DNA from: Solobacterium sp.
GTDB taxonomy: Bacteria > Bacillota_I > Bacilli_A > Erysipelotrichales > Erysipelotrichaceae
Reading direction: 5' to 3'
NCBI GenBank assembly: GCA_024698805.1
Contig: JAILQT010000021.1
Span: 1 to 45,805 of the forward strand
DNA: 45,805 bases
The notes beneath the pieces were generated by a model that worked only from the letters and a program-made list of their open reading frames with translations, made no database searches and was not told the origin of the DNA. The position numbers were made by a program, and so were the translations under genes. Positions 40,313 through 45,805 of the stretch are shown one piece after another (positions within the stretch are counted from its first letter, which is position 1; every line of letters begins with the position of its first letter).

Positions 40313-40917
40313 TCTTTCCTCCTCTTTTTTGACACATGGAAATCGCAGCAGTCTCCCCCGTCTGCGAGCGTCTGTGTCCTTCTCAGATCCGCCCCCATCA
40401 GATCATATGTGATGTGATCCGCTTCGCATAAAAAGCGGATCAGGTGAAAACAGTTCTCCCGTCTGCCCAGCCGGCAGAGGCCGCATTTCGTATAGGTCAG
40501 ATCATACGAATCTTCATTCCTTTGCAGGGTATACTTCCACCCCATCTCAAAGTCTGCGTCCTGTGACAGGAGTGCGTCTTTTTCTTTCTTTTCCAGCATC
40601 TTTTCATCGAATGCGTCTTCTTTTTTATGGGCTTCAGTCATCGGCCTGCTGCAGCATACCGCCGTGACCAGCTGATGAAACAGCGCATCGGTGACGAGGT
40701 CCGGATATGCCTTATAGAAAGACAATGCATAACATCCCATCAGGAGGTTTCCTGCAAGGGGGTCATCTTTCGGAAGTGCCGGGGTCCTTTCGACCATCGT
40801 CCTGTATGCCGTACGGACTTTCTTTTTTGAAAGGCGGAGACCTTCATTGCGGAAAAGGGCATACGCATACCTGTCAAAGATAAGCGGGAACAGTCTTGCC
40901 GTCAGATCGTATTTCAT
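40309..40917 (-). CDS. PF14196-type (ATC hydrolase-like) protein D
   Basis: 202 aa, cytoplasmic. It resembles the L-2-amino-thiazoline-4-carboxylate hydrolase family: TYTKCGLCRLG, a mid Cys in RFLCEADHITYDLMGADL, and the terminal RTQTLADGGDCCDFHV. The named activity is a step in cysteine formation in Pseudomonas; most members, including this one, have no proven role. GGGAGG precedes the ATG. It is one of four such genes in this cluster and is translationally coupled to the membrane protein after it. Confidence 0.82.
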   Translation of the reverse strand: MKYDLTARLFPLIFDRYAYALFRNEGLRLSKKKVRTAYRTMVERTPALPKDDPLAGNLLMGCYALSFYKAYPDLVTDALFHQLVTAVCCSRPMTEAHKKEDAFDEKMLEKKEKDALLSQDADFEMGWKYTLQRNEDSYDLTYTKCGLCRLGRRENCFHLIRFLCEADHITYDLMGADLRRTQTLADGGDCCDFHVSKKRRKE

Positions 40918-40992
40918 AATGCCTCCCGAATGCAGGCAGTTTTCCGGCAGGGTCCCGGTTTCCTCTGCGAAAGAAGGCGGTACTCCCGGCGG

Positions 40993-41688
40993 TCAGATCT
41001 CATACACTTTTTCACCTGCATACCTCCTCCAGCCGTACAGCAGGGCGGTGAACATGATGATCGCGCTGAGGCTCATATTCGATGTCCCGATGCCGTTGAC
41101 CAGCGCCGAATTGCCAAGCATGCGGACTGAATTGAACACAGCTTTGCCGATCATCATATTGAAAACGCAGTACCATGCGGGAAACGGCGTGCGGCCTTTG
41201 ATAAAGGCAATGAACTGCACCGCATTCGCACCTGCAAAGAAGATCCCGAAGACTGCTGCAGCCGGAAGCAGAAAGTACAGGAGATACTGCATCGCAATGC
41301 TGCGGGCAGCCTGCAGGCCTGCCGCTTCCGCTGCGGATCTGTATATCCACATGAACGCGCCGCAGGGCAGGTGCACCGCACCGCCGCCGAAAGCGAGATA
41401 TACATACATCGCGAATTTATAGAACCTGCCGCTGCGGGGCATCTTTTCCCGGATCAGCGGGTACACTGTCATCAGTCCCGGGAACTCCAGGCATATCCCC
41501 GCAAAGCCGGTCAGACCGCCGAGTACCGGCCGCCATGCGGGCATTTCCAGCGCAACGGCGAAATAACCGTCGATCAGATTTGCGTCGTCCGGGAACTTCG
41601 CCGCACCGATCAGAAGGTCTCCGATCAGTGTCAGCACCGCCCCGAACAGGCTGATCTTTAAATACCGTTCTGCTTTTTTCCGGTCCAT
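40993..41688 (-). CDS. DUF6796-like membrane protein 2
   Basis: 231 aa from the ATG at 41688, which has a GGAGG-type site (GGAGGTCTGGTC) upstream; a longer frame from 41796 overlaps the previous gene. About six or seven membrane segments. It opens with LKISLFGAVLTLIGDLLIG, closely like LLIIGLFAAVLTGIGDFLLG of the protein at 43521-44270, and both share an aromatic-rich FRAF/FIKGRTPFP-type loop near the C-terminal third. They are paralogues. I recall this type as DUF6796 but cannot confirm it. Function unknown. Confidence 0.75.
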   Translation of the reverse strand: MDRKKAERYLKISLFGAVLTLIGDLLIGAAKFPDDANLIDGYFAVALEMPAWRPVLGGLTGFAGICLEFPGLMTVYPLIREKMPRSGRFYKFAMYVYLAFGGGAVHLPCGAFMWIYRSAAEAAGLQAARSIAMQYLLYFLLPAAAVFGIFFAGANAVQFIAFIKGRTPFPAWYCVFNMMIGKAVFNSVRMLGNSALVNGIGTSNMSLSAIIMFTALLYGWRRYAGEKVYEI

Positions 41689-41702
41689 GACCAGACCTCC
41701 TT

Positions 41703-42209
41703 TTACCGTATGACCGTGACCAGCCAGCCGACAAGCGCCGCCGGGACCAGTGCGAAGATGATGCCGGGGAACAGCATCCCCTTCACGTGGAACCACTTCT
41801 GATGATAGGCTTCATCCATATGTTCGGTTCCCTCCAGCCGGAACATCGGCAGTCTGGCAAACAGCACCCAGTCGAGGAAACAGGTGTCATAGATGCCGAT
41901 CCATGCCATCAGGCCGAAGGCAAGCAGGAAGCCCTGCCGGAATGTCTTTGCCCCGGCAGTGAGAGCGCAGACCAGCAGGATGCCTGTAAACAGCAATAAC
42001 CCGAGTCCTTTTGTCAGGATCACATTTGCGGACTTATAGCTCACGTCGATCTTCTCATGTGTCCTGAAGTATTCCTCCTGTATTTCAGGCGGATAATTAT
42101 GTATGCTCACGGGACTGTATTTCCTGCTGCCGTGAAAATAAGCAAAGATGACAGCTGTGAAGACTGCCGCAAAGACAGCCATTTCGATCAGGATGATCCG
42201 GATACTCAT
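41703..42209 (-). CDS. membrane protein of the PF14196 cluster (TMx-1)
   Basis: 168 aa from the ATG at 42209, with AGAGGGG upstream; the longer frame from 42254 would overlap the previous gene by 31 bases. About four membrane helices. Paralogue of the protein at 39803-40312. It follows the PF14196 gene C by 14 bases, repeating the order 'PF14196 gene then TMx gene' seen at the end of the cluster. Function unknown. Confidence 0.75.
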   Translation of the reverse strand: MSIRIILIEMAVFAAVFTAVIFAYFHGSRKYSPVSIHNYPPEIQEEYFRTHEKIDVSYKSANVILTKGLGLLLFTGILLVCALTAGAKTFRQGFLLAFGLMAWIGIYDTCFLDWVLFARLPMFRLEGTEHMDEAYHQKWFHVKGMLFPGIIFALVPAALVGWLVTVIR

Positions 42210-42223
42210 GTCTGTGACCCCTC

Positions 42224-42823
42224 TTATCTCTTCACTCTCAGATAAAAATCGCATTTATCCCCGCCTGTGCCCAGTGTCGTATGCCGGATGAATTCCAGAC
42301 CGGGAATATCGCCGTACGTGCATTCATCGTTGATGCAGAAGATCTTCGTCAGCTCCGGGGTGCCCAGTTCCGTAAAATACCTGTGGTACGGACACTCGGT
42401 GATGTCCATCCTGTACTCGCCTTTTTTCTTCGGATAGAACACGTTCCTGAACCCTGCATCCGGGCCGAACATCATTTTACTGATCGGCCTCCACATTTTT
42501 ACGAAAAAGCTTTTGAAGCCGGGGATCTTCGCTGTCCGGCGCAGCCTGGCACCCATTTCCAGTGACTTTTCCCAGGAGTATGCGGAAATGGCCCTGTATC
42601 CCAGGTCCGGATCGCCTTTGATCTCCCGGACCGCCAGCTGCACTGCCGCAGCAGGGAAAATAAACCCGGCGTGCATGCGCTGCCCTCCGGGAATGTCCGG
42701 ATACCGTGCTTCGATCTCTTTCAGTATGGCCTTTGCCCTGTCCCAGATCTTCTCTGCTTCCTGCCGGCCGGCTTCGGCGATCAGTTTTTCCCTGATCCCG
42801 GTCTTTTTATCAAGATCCATCAT
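42224..42823 (-). CDS. PF14196-type (ATC hydrolase-like) protein C
   Basis: 199 aa from the ATG at 42823; a TTG at 42826 and a second ATG at 42820 are alternatives, and GAGAGGG lies six bases before 42823. The family's C-terminal pattern is complete: DITECPYHRYF, a Cys in IFCINDECTYG, and RHTTLGTGGDKCDFYL. The N-terminal half is helical with a long basic segment. Its ATG overlaps the stop of the broken gene B by one base. Activity unknown. Confidence 0.82.
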   Translation of the reverse strand: MMDLDKKTGIREKLIAEAGRQEAEKIWDRAKAILKEIEARYPDIPGGQRMHAGFIFPAAAVQLAVREIKGDPDLGYRAISAYSWEKSLEMGARLRRTAKIPGFKSFFVKMWRPISKMMFGPDAGFRNVFYPKKKGEYRMDITECPYHRYFTELGTPELTKIFCINDECTYGDIPGLEFIRHTTLGTGGDKCDFYLRVKR

Positions 42824-43515
42824 CAATGTCCCTCTCTTTTATATGCAGGGATGCCTTTTTGCTCCCCAAGTTTTTTCTTTGCTTCCTCAGGCAGTTCCTG
42901 TTTATCTCCAAAGTACCACCAGTCGCAGTAACCGTCACCCTGCGCGACAGTGTGTGTCCGGACCAGGATGCCGTGCATGGCAGCCGCGATCCTGTGGTCC
43001 TGTGCACAGATCACCGGAAGGAATTCCTCATAGCCGTGCGCCCTTCAGAAATCCGTAATGGGACACATCCGGGTATGAATGGCAAAACCTTCTGTGTGTC
43101 CCTCCGGATTCATCTCAATGCGCCAGGTATTGCCCCACTCGCCGCGGGCTGTATGGGCGTCGGTCTTCTTTTTGAAGCGGGCATATATTCTCTCTGTGAT
43201 CTTCGCCATCAGCGGGCTGTTCCAGTTGATGAACTTTCCGAAAGCCTCCGACGGCCGCACTGCAGCCTCATACGCAAATTCTTCCAGTTCCGGGATGCCG
43301 ATACGGCGGTCACAGGCTTCATAGAAAGCGAAGAATGCGATCAGGAAGTCCAGATCCTTGAACTGCATATTGGCCCTGCCGCCGATATCCGGTGTACTCT
43401 TCCGGAAGCTGTCATACCGGAGACCGGTCTCTTCCAGGATCGTCTGCACTTCGGCGGGAAACCGCTGCCCTGCCATTCTGCTGATGATCTTCCTGTATTT
43501 CCTGATGAGCGGCAT
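42823..43515 (-). pseudogene. PF14196-type protein B interrupted by in-frame TGA
   Basis: One continuous frame of 230 codons with a single TGA at codon 157 (43047-43045). The first part ends in HTRMCPITDF. The frame then continues RAHGYEEFLPVICAQDH and ends with the family's RTHTVAQGDGYCDWWYFGD pattern. Both sides look intact, so the lesion is recent, a sequence error, or a recoded codon. In the three sister proteins the matching position is Ala, Phe or Gly, so a functional selenocysteine is unlikely. TGA is a normal stop elsewhere in the window. The 156-aa N-terminal product alone would lack the conserved C-terminal Cys motif. Confidence 0.75.
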
Positions 43516-43520
43516 AGATA

Positions 43521-44270
43521 TTATTCCCCCGCGGATCTGCGATGATCCCTTTCAAATCCATCAAATCTTTCCTGATCCGGCATCGATGCAAGAAGGCCGC
43601 CGAACATGAACGCATTGCCGAAGCTCAAAAACATGGTGCCGACGGCTGCGCCGACAGCAGTGCCGGGACCAATCGCTGCGGACAGGATCAGTGCAGGGAC
43701 CGCACCAGCAGGTACACAGAACCACTTTGCTGTCTTTGGGTACGGCGTCAGTCCCCGGGAAAATGCCCTGAACTGGATGTACATCATCGGCAGCCAGAAG
43801 ACGATCAGCAGCGCATAGACCGGCTGCGAGAATCCCCAGAACAGGCGGTCCGCGACAAGTCCTGCCGTCTTTGTGTCCAGAAGGAGGAAATATTTGTATA
43901 CAAGGTTCAGTATCCCCATATTCATATGGGTGCCGACCGGGGCGAGCCAGATATAGCCAATGATGCCTGCCCTGTACAAATGTGCATACTTCGGCGCTGC
44001 ATCGGCCATCAGGCGGCAGATGCCAAAGCATGCCAGGCCTTCCAGGAAAATACCGAAGAAACCGAGGAGACCTCCTGCGATCATCTGCCAGTCTTCCAGG
44101 TTCGGCGCACCGGCCATCACACTTTCGGCAACGGTGTCAACTGCAGTGTTTTCTGCGTATCCGAGCAGGAAGTCACCGATCCCTGTGAGGACTGCCGCAA
44201 ACAGCCCGATGATCAGGAGTTTTTTGATCCTGGGGCGGTCCAGGCAGCGGTCGGTCCCAATCGTATTCAT
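43521..44270 (-). CDS. DUF6796-like membrane protein 1
   Basis: 249 aa with about seven membrane segments. A soluble N-terminus of about 15 residues precedes the first helix (LLIIGLFAAVLTGIGDFLLG). Paralogue of 40993-41688. Conserved polar residues inside predicted helices (Asp in GIGDFLLG, Glu in IFLEGLACF, His in VGTHMNMG) hint at transport or catalysis rather than simple anchoring; this is inference. GGAGGAAAG precedes the ATG. It lies between PF14196 genes A and B. Function unknown. Confidence 0.75.
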   Translation of the reverse strand: MNTIGTDRCLDRPRIKKLLIIGLFAAVLTGIGDFLLGYAENTAVDTVAESVMAGAPNLEDWQMIAGGLLGFFGIFLEGLACFGICRLMADAAPKYAHLYRAGIIGYIWLAPVGTHMNMGILNLVYKYFLLLDTKTAGLVADRLFWGFSQPVYALLIVFWLPMMYIQFRAFSRGLTPYPKTAKWFCVPAGAVPALILSAAIGPGTAVGAAVGTMFLSFGNAFMFGGLLASMPDQERFDGFERDHRRSAGE

Positions 44271-44357
44271 ACTTTCCTCCGTATCCTGTCATTGTGTGCA
44301 TATCCCTCCGCTTTCGCGGGGACACCCCGGGTCATTGCGGCAGGACCTGCTGTCTTC

Positions 44358-44957
44358 TCACTCTTTTGCGGTATCGAACCGCAGCCGGTATTCGCATGCC
44401 CGTGCGCCTTCCGAGACTGCGGAATTGCGGTCATAGCGGATATGCCGGAAACCCTGCGAGTATTCTTTATCCATGCAGCAGATGCACAGGACAGCTTTTT
44501 CATTGCCCAGCATCTTTGCAAGTTCGTGATAAGGGCACGAAAGGATATCGACGCCGTACATCCGGGGCGGTTCGGATACGATCCTGCTCCGGTAGCCAAG
44601 CTTTTCACTGCTTGCCTTTTTCATGATGATGTCAACATGGTTCCAGACGAGGCGGTCTGCGCCGGGAAGGCTCGTGAGCACATGAATGATCCGTGCGAAA
44701 CGCTTTCCCGTTTCCCTGCCGTAACTGTTCAGAAGGGCTTCAGCGTCTTCACCCCGGGCGCTCAGCACGCGGTACAGCGCTGCTGCCGGGAGCGTCATCG
44801 CACCCTTATGCCGTTTCAGATCAGGCTGCTCTGCCAGGATACAGCTGTATTCCTTTCCGGCATCATCCCATATCCGGTCTGCAGCTTCCCTGCCGAGCGC
44901 CGCCGCAAGTTTTTTGTGAAAGCCCCTGTAAAACCATTGCCTGTTCAGCGGATTCAT
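44358..44957 (-). CDS. PF14196-type (ATC hydrolase-like) protein A, divergent
   Basis: 199 aa, first gene of the cluster. It keeps the N-terminal helical region, DILSCPYHELAK and a Cys-rich AVLCICCMDKEY, but the usual C-terminal GG-x-x-CDF block has become SEGARACEYRL, so the active site may differ. AAAGGTGGGC precedes the ATG. It stands about 85 bases downstream of a promoter with a TetR-like palindrome. Activity unknown. Confidence 0.75.
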   Translation of the reverse strand: MNPLNRQWFYRGFHKKLAAALGREAADRIWDDAGKEYSCILAEQPDLKRHKGAMTLPAAALYRVLSARGEDAEALLNSYGRETGKRFARIIHVLTSLPGADRLVWNHVDIIMKKASSEKLGYRSRIVSEPPRMYGVDILSCPYHELAKMLGNEKAVLCICCMDKEYSQGFRHIRYDRNSAVSEGARACEYRLRFDTAKE

Positions 44958-45022
44958 ATGCCCACCTTTTCTGTGTCCATGCGCTCATCCCTCCCTTACC
45001 CATGCAGGTCCGGGAAAATGAT

Positions 45023-45067
45023 GTTAGTTAACACTAACCATTATACCCTGCATGCTTGATTTTTCAA
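45023..45067 (-). promoter_or_regulatory. promoter and TetR-like operator of the PF14196 cluster
   Basis: -35 TTGAAA (45067-45062), 16-base spacer, consensus -10 TATAAT (45045-45040) on the minus strand. Directly downstream, over the transcription start, lies GTTAGTTAACACTAAC (45023-45038): the inverted repeat GTTAG-N6-CTAAC, the type of site bound by TetR-family repressors. No such regulator is encoded in the window. Confidence 0.75.
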
Positions 45068-45110
45068 TGCCGTCATCAGAAAAGACGCAGGACCCGGCCT
45101 TATTTCTGTT

Positions 45111-45138
45111 TTTGAAAATGCATGGGATTTCATATAAT
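45111..45138 (+). promoter_or_regulatory. promoter of the HD-domain gene
   Basis: -35 TTTGAA (45111-45116), 16-base spacer, consensus -10 TATAAT (45133-45138), about 38 bases upstream of the start codon. It is divergent from the cluster promoter. Confidence 0.65.
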
Positions 45139-45175
45139 AGTTATGAAGATGGAGTATCCGGAAAAGGAGGATAAC

Positions 45176-45643
45176 ATGGGAAGACTGAAAGAATTAAGAA
45201 AGATCACCGACGCGAAGCTGATGACGGTCGCCGATGAAGAGAAGCGTATCTCCGCTGCCAGCCACCTGTACGGCGTATCGCTCGCTGCCGCGCTGCTTGC
45301 GAAAAAGCGCGGGCTCAACGATGAGCTTGCCTGCATGGCGGCGATGCTGCATGACATGCACGCGTACCTGTCGGGTTCGTATGAGGATCATGCCCACAAA
45401 GGCGCGGACCTTGCCCGCAAGATCCTGCAGGAAGCGCAGCTGACAAATGAAGAAGAGACAGAGACCATCTGCTCGATGATCTATCACCACGATGACAAGC
45501 ACATCATCGATTCCGAGATGGATGAGCTCCTGAAGGACGCAGACGTCATCCATCACTGCTTCAACGATCCTTCAAAAGCGGTGAAGGAAAAGGAGATCCT
45601 TCGCTATAACGCCCTGTGTGAAGAACTGGGGCTGAACAGGTAA
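45176..45643 (+). CDS. HD-domain phosphohydrolase
   Basis: 155 aa from the ATG at 45176, seven bases after AAGGAGG; an upstream ATG at 45122 lies inside the promoter. The HD motif is complete: His in ASHLYGVS, His-Asp in MLHDMHAY, a His in DHAHKGAD, and a later Asp in LKDADVIHHC. Likely a metal-dependent phosphohydrolase acting on nucleotides or a related phosphoester; the family does not reveal the substrate. It is divergent from the PF14196 cluster. A group II intron lies about 30 bases after its stop. Confidence 0.87.
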   Translation: MGRLKELRKITDAKLMTVADEEKRISAASHLYGVSLAAALLAKKRGLNDELACMAAMLHDMHAYLSGSYEDHAHKGADLARKILQEAQLTNEEETETICSMIYHHDDKHIIDSEMDELLKDADVIHHCFNDPSKAVKEKEILRYNALCEELGLNR

Positions 45644-45671
45644 CTGTTCCTTAAAAAAGATGGGAAAATAT

Positions 45672-45805
45672 GGTAGGCGATTGGAATTACCCAACCGCCC
45701 CCAATCAAACCGTGCATGCGCTGCTAACGCACACGGCTTACCGACACGTTTCATCAAGACGAACTTTCACATATACTGTTATTTTGCGTAGGCATAAGAG
45801 AGGAA
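45672..45805 (-). mobile_element. group II intron, 3' end (domains V and VI)
   Basis: On the minus strand, 45739-45706 is a 34-base hairpin with the layout of intron domain V: catalytic AGC at its 5' end, stem CCGTG/CACGG, a two-base TG bulge, then TGCG/CGCA, and GTTT at its 3' end. Directly downstream, 45702-45675 forms a domain VI-like stem GGCGGTTGG/CCAATCGCC, and the 3' splice end should be near 45672-45676. The exon that follows is T-rich (ATATTTTCCCATCTTTTTT), in keeping with group IIC introns, which insert after terminator hairpins. The 5' domains and reverse transcriptase would lie beyond the right edge of the window. Confidence 0.75.

Noticed and set aside
43044-43047. Selenocysteine at the in-frame TGA of PF14196 gene B
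   Set aside because: The position is not a conserved Cys in the sister proteins, no stable SECIS-like hairpin with a proper apical loop follows, and TGA is used as a normal stop in many genes here.
45572-45757. 61-codon minus-strand frame containing KRVGKPCALAAHARF
   Set aside because: It is translated from the group II intron domain V/VI RNA; such frames are common false hypothetical proteins.

Overview
The window reads as the chromosome of an anaerobic, fermentative, gut-type Bacillota (Firmicutes). The signs are strong AGGAGG-type ribosome binding sites, rho-independent terminators, a split glycine decarboxylase (GcvPA/GcvPB), a glycyl-radical enzyme with its activase, phosphotransacetylase plus butyrate kinase, two 6-phospho-beta-glucosidases and an AmmeMemoRadiSam locus. 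Base composition is moderately GC-rich except for one AT-rich gene. I suspect an Erysipelotrichaceae-like lineage, but this is inferred from gene content only; no rRNA or tRNA is present to test it.

Layout. Positions 1-4100: the end of an alpha/beta hydrolase with a membrane-anchored XRE regulator, then (minus strand) a cupin - iron alcohol dehydrogenase - MFS operon. Positions 4.2-7.7 kb: two related Cof-type HAD phosphatases around a family 2 glycosyltransferase, then an unusual phosphoribosyltransferase. Positions 7.8-14.5 kb (minus): a complete glycine cleavage operon gcvT-gcvH-gcvPA-gcvPB-lpd-lplA behind a tandem glycine riboswitch. Positions 14.6-18.5 kb: a third HAD phosphatase, an AT-rich AAA ATPase of probable foreign origin and an M24 peptidase. 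Positions 18.5-23.1 kb (minus): a fusion of an HPr phosphocarrier domain to D-lactate dehydrogenase, then two GH1 6-phospho-beta-glucosidases. Positions 23.1-28.1 kb: a divergent module with glycyl-radical enzyme plus fructose-6-phosphate aldolase on one strand and activase plus DeoR regulator on the other, sharing a repeat-rich control region. Positions 28.2-30.4 kb: a Memo-AMMECR1 fusion with its radical SAM partner. Positions 30.4-39.6 kb (minus): split chromate transporter, pta, buk, PPP-type phosphoesterase, glycerate kinase, GntP permease, M20 peptidase and pfkA. Positions 39.8-45.1 kb (minus): an eight-gene cluster with four PF14196 (ATC hydrolase-like) genes, one broken by an in-frame TGA, interleaved with two pairs of paralogous membrane proteins behind a promoter with a TetR-like palindrome. 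The right edge holds an HD-domain protein and the 3' end of a group II intron.

How the parts may work together (inference): sugars enter as phosphates; the GH1 enzymes and PfkA feed glycolysis; pyruvate goes to D-lactate through the HPr-fused dehydrogenase and to acyl phosphates through Pta/Buk. The radical enzyme plus aldolase pair probably opens and cleaves an unusual sugar phosphate. Glycine is catabolised when abundant, through the riboswitch-controlled operon.

The best candidates for undescribed biology are the HPr-D-lactate dehydrogenase fusion (18588-19886) and the PF14196/membrane-protein operon (39803-45068). The radical-sugar module and the AmmeMemoRadiSam pair come next.
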